NCBI RefSeq assembly: GCF_016902415.1
Contig: NZ_JACJLV010000006.1
Coordinates: 21,244-85,243 of the forward strand
Source of the DNA: Mordavella massiliensis
GTDB taxonomy: Bacteria > Bacillota > Clostridia > Lachnospirales > Lachnospiraceae
Direction: 5' to 3'
Length of the DNA: 64,000 nucleotides
The notes under the pieces were generated by a model, which saw only the letters and a list, made by a program, of their open reading frames with translations, was not told the origin of the DNA and ran no database searches. The position numbers and the translations under genes were made by a program. Shown in pieces: positions 27,434 through 35,920 of this stretch. Position 1 is the first letter of the stretch. Every line of letters begins with the position of its first letter.

Positions 27434-28705
27434 ATGAAGAGAACAACGAAAATGGCGCTGTTTTGCAGCCTGCTGATTATACTGGCCGCACAGTTCAGTG
27501 TAAATGTTTTTTTTGCGGATTTTGAGATTTCTATAGCAGTGGTCCTGCTGCCTGTTTTTTTATCTGTCTCGGACCGTTTTCCCCTGCTGCCGACAGCTTT
27601 TCTGTCTGCCGCCGGTGTTTTTTTGATGCGGCTGTTCCTGTCCTGGCTGCGGGGCGGCAGTCTTGACGCGGCAAGGACGCTTTCCCCGGAGATCCTTTTT
27701 TATGTCTGCTACGGAATCCTGTTGTTTGCGGCCAACCGGATCTACCGGAAAAAAGATTTTGACCTTCGGAGCTTTCTTGTGATCCTGGCTCTTATTGATT
27801 ATGTTTCCAATCTGACGGAGCTTTTCGTCCGGGAAGGCACCCGGGCTTTTGACCTTTCCGCCCAGGCCGGCATCTTTCTGGTGGCCGTCCTTCGTACTCT
27901 CCTTGTCTGGTGCATCCTTACGGCTATGGAACAGTACCGTATGTTTCTTCTTCGCAGAGAGCACGAAAAGCGCTATCAGGAGCTTTTGCTTCTGATCTCC
28001 CGGCTGAACGGCGAAGTCCTCTGGATGGATAAAAATACGGCGCTGATCGAAAAAACCATGAGCACCGCCTACCGGCTGTATGACCAGCTAAAGGCCGATC
28101 CTTCGCAGGAAGCTGCCGCCCGGTCGGCTCTTGCCGTGGCCGGCGACGTCCATGAGATCAAAAAGGAATATTTCCTGATCATGCGGGGGATTTCTGAAGT
28201 GCTGGATCAGGAACTGAAAAGCAGCGGCATGTACATGGATGAGATCCTGCACTTGTTAAAAGGCGCCCTCACCCGCCTGGGAAAAGAAAAAGGCAAAGAG
28301 GTCGTCTGCTCTATCCACTGCCCCCACAGACTCTACACCACCAGCCACTACGCCTGGATGTCCGTTTTCCGTAACCTCTTTACCAACGCCCTGGAAGCAG
28401 AGACAGGCAGACTGGTACAGATCGAGGTGACGCAGAAATTTGCCGGGGAAACCTGCATATTCCGGGTTACGGACCACGGGCCCGGCATTCCGGCGGAAAG
28501 TCAGGAGGAAATCTTTCAGCCCGGCTTTTCTACAAAGATCAACTATGAAACCGGCGAGATCAGCCGCGGCCTTGGGCTGAACCTGGTGCAGAACCTGGTG
28601 GAAGAACAGTTCCACGGCCAGATCCGCGTCTCTTCCCGGCCGGGCGAGACCACATTTACCATACAGATACCAAAGACAGAATTTACGGAAGAAAGGATGA
28701 TATGA
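27434..28705 (+). CDS. Sensor histidine kinase, GlnK/YcbA-like
   Basis: A 423-residue membrane kinase. Residues 1-165 hold about six transmembrane helices with no extracytoplasmic sensor domain. A linker helix and dimerisation region follow (about 185-260; GDVHEIKKEYFLIMRGISEVL, with the likely phospho-His in VHEIKKE). The GHKL ATPase domain has N-box VFRNLFTNALEAE, G1 VTDHGPGIP, and G2 SRGLGLNLVQNLVEEQ. Build and partner match Bacillus YcbA (GlnK), the glutamine-responsive sensor. ATG 27434 follows CCGGAG by seven bases. It overlaps the response regulator gene. Confidence 0.85.
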   Translation: MKRTTKMALFCSLLIILAAQFSVNVFFADFEISIAVVLLPVFLSVSDRFPLLPTAFLSAAGVFLMRLFLSWLRGGSLDAARTLSPEILFYVCYGILLFAANRIYRKKDFDLRSFLVILALIDYVSNLTELFVREGTRAFDLSAQAGIFLVAVLRTLLVWCILTAMEQYRMFLLRREHEKRYQELLLLISRLNGEVLWMDKNTALIEKTMSTAYRLYDQLKADPSQEAAARSALAVAGDVHEIKKEYFLIMRGISEVLDQELKSSGMYMDEILHLLKGALTRLGKEKGKEVVCSIHCPHRLYTTSHYAWMSVFRNLFTNALEAETGRLVQIEVTQKFAGETCIFRVTDHGPGIPAESQEEIFQPGFSTKINYETGEISRGLGLNLVQNLVEEQFHGQIRVSSRPGETTFTIQIPKTEFTEERMI

Positions 28706-29586
28706 TGAAATTTTATCTGCTGGATGACGACAGAAATATCCGAAGGATCCTGACCCAGATCATTACCGACCGGGAGCTTGGGACCGTATGCGGCGCCGGA
28801 AGCAACGGCCACGAGGGGCTGGAGGAAGTCTTTGACCTGAAGCCGGACATCATCATCGCAGACCTTCTGATGCCGGAGATGGACGGGATCACGTTTGTAG
28901 AGCACGCCAGACCCGGTCTTCCCGACACTGCGTTTATCATGCTGTCCCAGGTTTCCTCCAAAGAAATGATCTCCGCCGCCTACGAGGCCGGCGTTGAATT
29001 CTTCATTCAAAAGCCCATCAACAGCATTGAGGTGGAAAATGTGATCCAGAAAGTCCGTCAGAATCTGACGATGAAGCGCACTCTCCAGAAGGTTCAGGAG
29101 CTTTTCACGGAAGACATCCCCGGAACGCTTCCGGAGGAATCAGAAACCATCACCACCGACGACGGGGACGAGACGCTCCCCTCCCACCAGGAATCTCTGG
29201 CAACGCTCCAGATCATCCTGCAGAGGCTGGGGATCAGCGGCGATATCGGCAGCCGGGACATTACCACCGTGGTGGAATACATGATCCTGCACCACGCAAA
29301 AGCCGCCGACCTGACGCTCCACGAGTTGTGCAGCCAGTTTTGCGACTCTCCCAAATCCATGGAACAACGGATCCGGCGGGCGGCCGCGGCGGGACTTGTC
29401 AATCTGGCACACCTGGGACTGGAGGATTATGGAAATGAGATTTTTACGGAATACTCCAATACGCTTTACAATTTTGAACAGGTCCGAAAGGAAATGGATT
29501 ATATCCGGGGACGCAGTGATAAACACGGCAATATCAAGATCCGCAATTTCCTGAATGCACTGGTCATGTACTGCGTGCACAAATAA
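28705..29586 (+). CDS. Response regulator with YcbB (GlnL-type) output domain
   Basis: A 293-residue regulator. The receiver domain (1-120) has the acidic pair LLDDDRN, phospho-acceptor Asp in DIIIADLLMPEMDG, and Lys in FFIQKPIN. A linker of about 40 residues leads to a YcbB-type C-terminal domain (about 160-290; LQIILQRLGISGDIGSRDI, SPKSMEQRIRRAAAAGLVNLAHLGLEDYGN). This output domain is that of GlnL in Bacillus, which activates glutamine utilisation genes. The first of two ATGs (28702) overlaps the kinase stop; 28705 gives better spacing to AAAGG. The next plus-strand gene, a PTS IIC, is the obvious candidate target. Confidence 0.87.
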   Translation: MKFYLLDDDRNIRRILTQIITDRELGTVCGAGSNGHEGLEEVFDLKPDIIIADLLMPEMDGITFVEHARPGLPDTAFIMLSQVSSKEMISAAYEAGVEFFIQKPINSIEVENVIQKVRQNLTMKRTLQKVQELFTEDIPGTLPEESETITTDDGDETLPSHQESLATLQIILQRLGISGDIGSRDITTVVEYMILHHAKAADLTLHELCSQFCDSPKSMEQRIRRAAAAGLVNLAHLGLEDYGNEIFTEYSNTLYNFEQVRKEMDYIRGRSDKHGNIKIRNFLNALVMYCVHK

Positions 29587-29604
29587 TCTTCTTTCCACAC
29601 AAAA

Positions 29605-29661
29605 ATACGCATCCATATTTTGTCTATTTTGCACAAAATTTTATGGATGCGCATTTTTTTA
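29605..29661 (+). terminator. Terminator of the two-component operon
   Basis: Long stem ATACGCATCCAT with ATGGATGCGCAT, extended by ATTTTGT/ACAAAAT around a 9-base loop, then TTTTTTT. It starts 18 bases after the response regulator stop. The loop also contains one copy of a TTGTCTATTTTG sequence repeated 42 bases further on. Confidence 0.85.
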
Positions 29662-29709
29662 TTGTCTATTTTGATACGGTTTGAAACGGTTTGAAACCTC
29701 TGTTTTATA
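29662..29709 (+). promoter_or_regulatory. Promoter and tandem-repeat site ahead of the PTS IIC gene
   Basis: TTGAAA (29681-29686), 17 bases, TTTATA (29704-29709). Overlapping the -35 box is a perfect 10-bp tandem repeat ACGGTTTGAA (29676-29685 and 29686-29695). Just upstream is TTGTCTATTTTG (29662-29673), a second copy of the sequence at 29620-29631. A 10-bp tandem over the -35 box is the usual geometry for a response-regulator activator, here most simply the adjacent GlnL-like protein. Confidence 0.55.
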
Positions 29710-29772
29710 TTTGTTTCATCAATCAATCAGTGGAACTTATTTATAAAATCAACAAGAAACGGAGGAACCTTT

Positions 29773-30789
29773 ATGATTACGATTTTATCTGGCGTTGGAT
29801 TACTGCTGGCTGCGCTGGCCGGCTTCTCGCTTTTCAGCCTCAAGATGCCCAAAGGACAGCTTGCCATGTCCGGCATGGCAAATGCGGCTGTCGCAACCTT
29901 TCTGGTGGAAGCGATCCACAAATATATCACCGGCGACCTTCTGGGCCTTTCCTTTTTCCGCACAGTAGGCGAAACATCCGGAAGCCTGGGCGGTGTAGCA
30001 GCCGCCATCATGGTGCCCTTAAGCATGGGAGCCAATCCGGTGCTTTCCGTGGTTGCCGGCGTAGCAGTGGGCTCTTACGGCATCCTGCCCGGCTTCATCG
30101 CGGGCTATCTGGTAGGCATGGTCTCACCCATCCTTGAGAAGAAACTGCCGGAAGGCTTAAATATCATCCTGGGCGCCCTGCTCATCGCTCCCTTTGCCCA
30201 CCTGATCGCCTGGGCCTCTGACCCGGTCGTCTCGGTGGTGCTGACCCGCATCGGCGGAACCATTACCGCAGCCACCGAGCAGTCTCCCATCGTCATGGGC
30301 TTCCTCCTTGGCGGCATCATGAAAATGATCTGCACCTCTCCTTTAAGCTCTATGGCGCTGACCGCCATGCTGGGCCTCTCCGGCCTGCCGATGGGGATCG
30401 CGGCCATTGCCTGCGTGGGCGGCTCTTTCACCAACGGCATCATCTTCGCAAGACTGAAGCTTGGCGACAAGAGCAAGGTCGTGGCTGTCATGCTGGAGCC
30501 TCTGACTCAGGCGGACATTGTCACCTCCAACCCGATCCCGATCTACTGCTCCAATTTCTTTGGAGGCGGGCTGGCAGGCGTTTCCGCGGCCGTTTTCCAC
30601 ATCGTCAACAATGCGCCCGGCACTGCCTCCCCGATCCCGGGACTGTTAGCGCCCTTTGCCTTCAACCCGCCTTTACAGGTGATACTGGCTCTCGCCTTCG
30701 CCATCGCAGGCGGTTCCCTGGCAGGCTTTGTCGGCAGCCTGGTGTTCAAACGCCACAAAAAACGGGCATTAGTTCTCTGCTCTTCTTAA
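29773..30789 (+). CDS. Stand-alone PTS sugar transporter subunit IIC (PTS_EIIC_2 type)
   Basis: A 338-residue integral membrane protein with about ten hydrophobic segments, rich in Gly/Ala, matching the PTS_EIIC_2 family (MPKGQLAMSGMANAAVATFLVEAIHKY; PIPIYCSNFFGGGLAG; NNAPGTASPIPGLLAPF). No EIIA or EIIB gene is nearby, so either these act in trans or the protein is a non-PTS carrier. GGAGG is eight bases before ATG 29773. It sits downstream of a GlnK/GlnL-like pair and its promoter has tandem repeats, suggesting control by that system. Its last 21 bases overlap the convergent U32 peptidase gene, with no terminator between. Confidence 0.85.
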   Translation: MITILSGVGLLLAALAGFSLFSLKMPKGQLAMSGMANAAVATFLVEAIHKYITGDLLGLSFFRTVGETSGSLGGVAAAIMVPLSMGANPVLSVVAGVAVGSYGILPGFIAGYLVGMVSPILEKKLPEGLNIILGALLIAPFAHLIAWASDPVVSVVLTRIGGTITAATEQSPIVMGFLLGGIMKMICTSPLSSMALTAMLGLSGLPMGIAAIACVGGSFTNGIIFARLKLGDKSKVVAVMLEPLTQADIVTSNPIPIYCSNFFGGGLAGVSAAVFHIVNNAPGTASPIPGLLAPFAFNPPLQVILALAFAIAGGSLAGFVGSLVFKRHKKRALVLCSS

Positions 30790-31998
30790 GATATCATAGC
30801 GCTCTGCCTTTCCGGCAAGGTCCACATACAGGACCTGCCTGGGATGCGGGGCGCTTTCCATTTCCTTTCCCTCTTCATCCAGGATCTTCCCGACCGTCAC
30901 TTCTACATTTCTGCCGTCCGGCTTCATGATCTCGATGGTCTCTCCGACGGAAAATTTATTTCTCTGTTCTATGCGGTACAGACCGTCCTTTTCTCCGCCG
31001 ATGATCCCCAGGTAGGTATACTCTTTGATATACGTATTATTGTCATAGATCTGGGAAGTCTCGTCCGGTTTTCCAAAGTAGAATCCAGTAGTAAACTGCC
31101 GGTAGGTGCAGTCCTTGATCTGATCCAGATACCAGGGCATATTGGCTTCGTATTTTTCCGGATCTTCCAGATAATCATCGATGGCCTTCCGGTAAGTCCT
31201 GGCCACCGTGGCCACATAAAGCGCCGTCTTCATCCGTCCCTCGATCTTAAAGCTGTCGATGCCTGCATCGATCATTTCCGGAATGTGTTCGATCATGCAC
31301 AGATCCTTGGAATTAAAAATATACGTTCCCCGCTCATTTTCATAGACCGGCATATACTCGCCAGGCCTTGTCTCTTCCACCACCGCATATTTCCAGCGGC
31401 AGGGGTGGGTGCAGGCCCCCTGGTTAGCGTCCCGCCCGGTAAAGTAATTGCTCAGAAGGCAGCGCCCGGAATACGAAATGCACATAGCGCCATGAATGAA
31501 GCTTTCGATCTCCATTTTCTCCGGAATGCGTTCGCGGATCTCCCGGATCTCCTTTAGCGAAAGCTCTCTGGCAGACACCACCCGCTTTGCCCCCTGCTTC
31601 CACCAGAAGAGATAAGTCCCGTAATTGGTGTTGTTGGCCTGGGTGCTGATGTGCCGCTCAATCTCCGGGCAGATCTCTTTTGCCAGTTCAAAGATGGCCG
31701 GGTCGGCAATGATCAGTGCGTCCGGCTTTAACTCTTTTAATTCTTTTAAATACTCCTCCACTCCCGGAAGGTCGTCATTATGGGCCAGGATATTGACGGT
31801 CACATGCACTTTCGCCCCGTGCGCATGGGCAAAGGCAATGCCCTCCCGCATATCCTCCATTGAGAAATTCTTGGCCTTGGCCCTCAGGCCAAAGGCTTCG
31901 CCGCCGATATAAACCGCATCGGCCCCAAAAACCACCGCAGTCTTCAGAACCTCCAGACTGCTGGCGGGTATCAGTAATTCCGGCCGTTTCCTTTCCAT
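30769..31998 (-). CDS. Peptidase U32 family protein (YrrO/RlhA-like)
   Basis: A 409-residue protein. The N-terminal TIM-barrel-like part has ELLIPASSLEVLKTAVVFGADAVYIGGE; the U32 signature is EIESFIHGAMCISYSGRCLLSNY (about 163-185), followed by cysteines in GACTHPCRW that bind a cluster in related enzymes. A C-terminal U32 domain follows (about 325-409). Members are annotated as collagenase-like peptidases, but several (RlhA, TrhP) act in prephenate-dependent tRNA/rRNA hydroxylation, which is the more likely role. It follows an O-methyltransferase gene by 19 bases, as in Bacillus yrrM-yrrNO. Confidence 0.9.
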   Translation of the reverse strand: MERKRPELLIPASSLEVLKTAVVFGADAVYIGGEAFGLRAKAKNFSMEDMREGIAFAHAHGAKVHVTVNILAHNDDLPGVEEYLKELKELKPDALIIADPAIFELAKEICPEIERHISTQANNTNYGTYLFWWKQGAKRVVSARELSLKEIREIRERIPEKMEIESFIHGAMCISYSGRCLLSNYFTGRDANQGACTHPCRWKYAVVEETRPGEYMPVYENERGTYIFNSKDLCMIEHIPEMIDAGIDSFKIEGRMKTALYVATVARTYRKAIDDYLEDPEKYEANMPWYLDQIKDCTYRQFTTGFYFGKPDETSQIYDNNTYIKEYTYLGIIGGEKDGLYRIEQRNKFSVGETIEIMKPDGRNVEVTVGKILDEEGKEMESAPHPRQVLYVDLAGKAERYDILRRAEN

Positions 31999-32017
31999 GA
32001 ATCCAATTCTCCTTTCA

Positions 32018-32662
32018 TCAGGCTTTTTTCACCGTCAGAGCCACCCCGTCGCCCAGAGGCAGGATGCTGGTCATAAGATCCTCCCTGTGCTTCAGCTCGT
32101 AGAGATACTCCCGCATCCGGCTGTGGATCGTCCGGTCTCTTCTTTCCACCGCAAAGCGGGATTCAATAAGACTGCCGTCCTGCAGCACATTGTCCGACAT
32201 CAGCACGCCCCCCGGCGTCAGAAGCCTTAGAACTTCCGGCAGATAATGGGGGTACTGGCCTTTCGCCGCATCCATAAACACAAAATCAAAGAGCCCGTCA
32301 AGAGACCTCAAAACCTCCATGGCGTCCCCCTCGATCAGCGTGATCTGCTCCTCTTTCCCGGCTCTTCGAAAATTCTGCCGGGCAATCGGGATCCGCTTTT
32401 CATACTTTTCTATCGTCGTAATATGGGCGCCCTCCGGCAGATACTCACTCATCAAAAGCGCCGAAAAACCCACTGCTGTCCCCACTTCCAGCACCCTTGC
32501 GGGCCGCAGCATGGTAAGCAGCGTTTTCAAAAGACTCTGCGTTTCCTTGCGGATGATCGGCACATAAGAGGCAAGCGCCTCCTGCTCAATCTCCTCCAGA
32601 AGCGGATTTTCCGGGCTCTCCAGCGACCGCAGGTAGACCGCGATCCGTTCATTTCTATCCAT
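32018..32662 (-). CDS. SAM-dependent O-methyltransferase (YrrM/TrmR-like)
   Basis: A 214-residue class I methyltransferase of the Methyltransf_3 family. Motif I is VLEVGTAVGFSALLMSEYLP (about 60-79), motif II ITTIEKYEKR, then FVFMDAAKGQYPHYLPEVL and GGVLMSDNVLQDG. In Bacillus the YrrM (TrmR) homologue methylates 5-hydroxyuridine at tRNA position 34, which fits with the U32 hydroxylase-like gene directly downstream. ATG 32662 is used. Its weak ribosome site (GGGGTG) lies inside the left flank of a family A palindrome. Confidence 0.88.
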   Translation of the reverse strand: MDRNERIAVYLRSLESPENPLLEEIEQEALASYVPIIRKETQSLLKTLLTMLRPARVLEVGTAVGFSALLMSEYLPEGAHITTIEKYEKRIPIARQNFRRAGKEEQITLIEGDAMEVLRSLDGLFDFVFMDAAKGQYPHYLPEVLRLLTPGGVLMSDNVLQDGSLIESRFAVERRDRTIHSRMREYLYELKHREDLMTSILPLGDGVALTVKKA

Positions 32663-32664
32663 AA

Positions 32665-32742
32665 GGTACACCCCATTTCGCAATTTGGGACGTAGACCTT
32701 TGCAAAAGGTCTACGTCCCCGTTCACATTTTGTTCACATTTA
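32665..32742. repeat. Family A palindrome, copy 3, after rnj
   Basis: Perfect core hairpin 32687-32719: 15-bp arms GGGACGTAGACCTTT and complement around GCA. On the right side are GTTCACATTTT and TTCACATTT (32720-32742), the last bases of which are the rnj stop codon TAA. On the left, AGGTACA at 32665 matches the boundary seen at copy 2. The element therefore starts at the rnj stop and ends at the next gene's ribosome site. It probably terminates rnj, or reduces read-through into the methyltransferase gene. Confidence 0.85.
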
Positions 32743-34407
32743 CACGTCCATGATGATGGGCAGGATCATGGGCCGGCGCTTGGTCCGTTTCCAGATGAAT
32801 TCGTTCATGGTGTCCCGGATCACCAGCTTGATCTTGCTCCAGTCTGCGTTGCGCTGATGGGTCAGGCAGTCTTCTACCGCGTCTGTCAGCACATGTCTTG
32901 CCTCTTCCATCAGTCCTTCGGATTCGCGTACATAGACGAAACCGCGGGATACGATATCCGGGCCGGCCAGCAGCTGATTGCTGCCTTTTTCCAGGGTCAG
33001 TACCACGATGAGGATTCCGTCTTCCGCCAGATGCTGCCGGTCGCGGAGCACGATGTTTCCTACGTCTCCTACGCCCAGGCCGTCTACCAGGATGGAACCT
33101 GTGTGGACTTTATCCACGACTTTGGCTTCCTGGCTGCTGACCTCCAGCACGTCGCCGGACTGCAGGATATAGACATTATCCTTGGGGATTCCAAGGCTCA
33201 TGGCCAGTTCGGCGTTTGCCTTCAGATGCCGGAACTCGCCGTGCACCGGAATGGCGTATCTGGGTTTCACCAGGGAATAGATCAGCTTCAGTTCTTCCTG
33301 ACAGGCATGTCCGGATACGTGAACATCCTGGAAAATGACATTGGCTCCCTTTGCGGACAGTTCATTGATCACCCTGGATACAGATTTTTCATTTCCGGGA
33401 ATCGGATTGGAACTTAAGATGACCGTATCTCCCGGCATGATCGTTACTTTTTTATGGATGTCCGCCGCCATCCGGGACAGGGCCGCCATGGACTCGCCCT
33501 GGCTTCCGGTGGTGATCAGCACCGTCTTCTCCGGCGGATAATTCTTCATCTGATCGATCTCGATCAGCGTTTTATCCGGCACATTCAGATATCCCAGCTC
33601 CTGGGCAACCTGGATGATATTTACCATACTGCGGCCTTCCACCACAACTTTCCGGTCATATTTGCATGCCGTATTGATGATCTGCTGCACCCGGTCTACA
33701 TTGGATGCAAAGGTGGCGATGATCAGCCTGGTATTCTGATGCTCCGCAAAAATGTGGTCAAAGGTAACGCCCACTGTTCTCTCTGACTGGGTAAATCCCT
33801 TGCGCTCCGCATTGGTACTGTCGCTCATCAGAGCCAGCACGCCTTTTTTGCCGATCTCCGCAAATCTCTGAAGATCAATGGCGTCTCCGAATACCGGCGT
33901 GTAATCCACCTTAAAGTCTCCGGTGTGGACCACGATCCCTGCCGGCGAATAGATGGCAAGAGCCGCCGCATCCTGGATGCTGTGATTGGTCTTGATAAAC
34001 TCAATCCGGAAATGTCCCAGATTGATGGACTGTCCGTGGCGCACCACTTTTCTTCTGGTGCTGCGCAGAAGATTGTGTTCCGTCAGCTTCCGTTCAATGA
34101 TACCCATGGTCAGCTTGGTCGCGTAAATAGGCAGATTCATTTCCCGCAACACATAAGGCAGCGCTCCGATATGGTCCTCATGGCCGTGGGTGATCACAAA
34201 CCCTTTTACCTTCTCAATATTGTCCTTCAGATAGGACACGTCCGGGATCACAAGGTCGATTCCCAGCATGTCCTCCTCCGGGAAAGCCAGACCGCAATCC
34301 ACGACAATAATACTGTCTTCGTACTCAAAGGCAGTGATGTTCATTCCGATCTTTTCCAATCCTCCGAGCGGAATGATGCGCAGTTTTCCGTTGTTTTCTT
34401 TTTTCAA
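32740..34407 (-). CDS. rnj: Ribonuclease J
   Basis: A 555-residue metallo-beta-lactamase/beta-CASP RNase with 5'-3' exo and endo activity. It shows IIPLGGLEKIGMN at the start, the metal motif HGHEDHIGALPY, HTGDFKVDYTP, the beta-CASP SDSTNAE and the PVHGEFRHLKAN histidine, plus a C-terminal J-type domain. The start is the TTG at 34407 (LKKENNGKLRIIPLGG): GGAGG lies seven bases upstream within the last codons of fur, and the length then equals the family norm. It is the last gene of ireB-ruvX-DUF1292-fur-rnj. Confidence 0.94.
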   Translation of the reverse strand: MKKENNGKLRIIPLGGLEKIGMNITAFEYEDSIIVVDCGLAFPEEDMLGIDLVIPDVSYLKDNIEKVKGFVITHGHEDHIGALPYVLREMNLPIYATKLTMGIIERKLTEHNLLRSTRRKVVRHGQSINLGHFRIEFIKTNHSIQDAAALAIYSPAGIVVHTGDFKVDYTPVFGDAIDLQRFAEIGKKGVLALMSDSTNAERKGFTQSERTVGVTFDHIFAEHQNTRLIIATFASNVDRVQQIINTACKYDRKVVVEGRSMVNIIQVAQELGYLNVPDKTLIEIDQMKNYPPEKTVLITTGSQGESMAALSRMAADIHKKVTIMPGDTVILSSNPIPGNEKSVSRVINELSAKGANVIFQDVHVSGHACQEELKLIYSLVKPRYAIPVHGEFRHLKANAELAMSLGIPKDNVYILQSGDVLEVSSQEAKVVDKVHTGSILVDGLGVGDVGNIVLRDRQHLAEDGILIVVLTLEKGSNQLLAGPDIVSRGFVYVRESEGLMEEARHVLTDAVEDCLTHQRNADWSKIKLVIRDTMNEFIWKRTKRRPMILPIIMDV

Positions 34408-34409
34408 AT

Positions 34410-34889
34410 TTACACCTCCACGTGTTGATCCGTACTGTTTTGCCTCTTTTGGCACTCCCTGCATTGTCCGTAGAACTTTAATTCGTGGTCTAACACATGA
34501 AATCCGGTCTCTTCCTCGATCCGATGCTCCAGTTCATCCAATAAATCATCGTGAAACGGAAGGATCTTTCCACACGTTTTACAGATCAGATGATGATGGT
34601 GATGTTTCCCCAGGCCCGCGCCCGGTTCTCCGATCTCGTATCGCACACACCCGTCATCCAGACTGATCCGATCCACCAATTGCATTTCCAGTAACAACTG
34701 CACTGTCCGGTAAATGGTGGCCAGTCCGATCTCCGGATAGTCCTCCTTTACCATCTCATAGATGTCCTCGGCAGTCATATGCCTGTCGCGGTTTTCTGCC
34801 AGAACCTCTAAAACAAGCAACCTCTGATTGGTCACTTTTAATCCTTTTTCTTTCAGCATCTGCCTGAACTGTTCTTTACTGATAGACAT
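34410..34889 (-). CDS. Fur-family metalloregulator
   Basis: A 159-residue winged-helix repressor. The N-domain has LKVTNQRLLVLEVL and EIGLATIYRTVQLLLEMQLVDRI (recognition helix); the C-domain has the metal/histidine cluster GKHHHHHLICKTCGKI and the second cysteine pair CRECQ, so a structural zinc site is intact. Sub-family (Fur, PerR or Zur) cannot be decided; the poly-His plus HELKFYG pattern suggests Fur. Start 34889 (MSISKEQ) with AAAGG upstream. The rnj ribosome site is embedded in its last codons, so rnj translation is coupled to this gene. Confidence 0.9.
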   Translation of the reverse strand: MSISKEQFRQMLKEKGLKVTNQRLLVLEVLAENRDRHMTAEDIYEMVKEDYPEIGLATIYRTVQLLLEMQLVDRISLDDGCVRYEIGEPGAGLGKHHHHHLICKTCGKILPFHDDLLDELEHRIEEETGFHVLDHELKFYGQCRECQKRQNSTDQHVEV

Positions 34890-34896
34890 CCGTACT

Positions 34897-35154
34897 TTAC
34901 CTTTCAATCGCCACGTCTTCGAGAAGCTCCTCAAACACTTTCGAAACCGCCGAAAGTTCCACGTCGTCTTCCACGATCTCATAAACGCTCTCGCCTTTTT
35001 CCGCCGAAGGCGTTTCCTTCAGGATCAGGCACTGCGCCTCGTCCTCTTCAGAATCCGCCACCAGAAGATAGTTCACCGCGTTTACCGTTGTCTGCTCCAG
35101 TACATAAAATGCTTCTTCCTGCATATCTTCAGACATGAATTTGATCTTTTCCAT
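34897..35154 (-). CDS. DUF1292-family small acidic protein
   Basis: An 85-residue acidic protein (MEKIKFMSEDMQEEAFYVLEQTTVNAVNYLLVAD...). The core strand pattern and the Asp/Glu-rich middle (DSEEDEAQCLILKE) fit DUF1292, a family almost always found beside ruvX and ireB in Firmicutes. Function unknown. ATG 35154 is preferred over an upstream in-frame TTG at 35181 because it matches family starts. It lies between ruvX and fur in one operon. Confidence 0.85.
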   Translation of the reverse strand: MEKIKFMSEDMQEEAFYVLEQTTVNAVNYLLVADSEEDEAQCLILKETPSAEKGESVYEIVEDDVELSAVSKVFEELLEDVAIER

Positions 35155-35195
35155 AAGCGAACACACCCTTTGCTCTGTCAATCTGCGGGCTTTTC

Positions 35196-35618
35196 CTAAA
35201 ATGCAAGCGAATCCAGATATCCCTGCAATATAAAAACAGCCGCAATCTGATCAACATACTTCTTGCGGTTCTCACGTCTTACTTTATTCTCTATCAACGT
35301 CCGTTCTGCTTCTACTGTTGTCAGGCGCTCGTCCCACATCACGACCTCAAGGCCGGTCCGTCTTTCAAGCATCCGTCCGAATTCTATTGATTTTTCCGCC
35401 CGATCTCCGATATCGTTATTCATATGCTTTGGAAGGCCCAGCACGATCTTTTCCACCTGATACTCATCAATCAGCTCCTCGATACGCGCACAGGTCCTCC
35501 TCAGCTTATTTTCGTCCTTCCTGGTAATCGTCTCCACAGCCTGGGCCGTGATCTTTAACGGATCACTGACCGCCACTCCCACGGTCCGGGAGCCGTAATC
35601 CAATCCCATGATTCTCAT
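35196..35618 (-). CDS. ruvX: RuvX/YqgF Holliday junction resolvase-like nuclease
   Basis: A 140-residue RNase H-fold protein. The opening [19 protein letters not shown] carries the first catalytic Asp; [20 protein letters not shown] and the C-terminal [17 protein letters not shown] and [17 protein letters not shown] are the family signatures. YqgF acts in 16S pre-rRNA processing and has been annotated as a Holliday junction resolvase. GGGAAG is about nine bases upstream of ATG 35618, which follows ireB by three bases. Confidence 0.93.
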   Translation of the reverse strand: MRIMGLDYGSRTVGVAVSDPLKITAQAVETITRKDENKLRRTCARIEELIDEYQVEKIVLGLPKHMNNDIGDRAEKSIEFGRMLERRTGLEVVMWDERLTTVEAERTLIENKVRRENRKKYVDQIAAVFILQGYLDSLAF

Positions 35619-35621
35619 AGA

Positions 35622-35888
35622 TCAGTCTTCCCAGCCGTTATGCTTAATATACGTTTTCAGCATCTCTTCCACCAGTTCGTCCCGCTCCATCTTCATGATC
35701 AGACTTCTGGCGCCGTTGTGGCTGGTGATATAAGTCGGATCCCCGGACATAATATATCCTACCATCTGGTTTACCGGGTTATATCCCTTCTCCTTTAAAG
35801 CCTTGTACACAATTTCAAGAATATCTTTTGCCTGAATCTGTGGACCGCTTTCTACCTGAAAAAACTGAGTGCTGCTTAAATCCTTCAT
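35622..35888 (-). CDS. ireB: IreB-family regulatory phosphoprotein (UPF0297)
   Basis: An 88-residue protein starting [14 protein letters not shown], where the Thr near position 7 corresponds to the residue phosphorylated by the PASTA kinase IreK in Enterococcus. The rest ([36 protein letters not shown]) is highly typical. In Enterococcus IreB is a negative regulator of cephalosporin resistance. ATG 35888 has GGAGG upstream. It leads the ireB-ruvX-DUF1292-fur-rnj operon from a promoter whose -35 box overlaps the end of mtaB. Confidence 0.93.
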   Translation of the reverse strand: MKDLSSTQFFQVESGPQIQAKDILEIVYKALKEKGYNPVNQMVGYIMSGDPTYITSHNGARSLIMKMERDELVEEMLKTYIKHNGWED

Positions 35889-35920
35889 ATACTCACGTCC
35901 TCCAATCATACTTCATCCTT

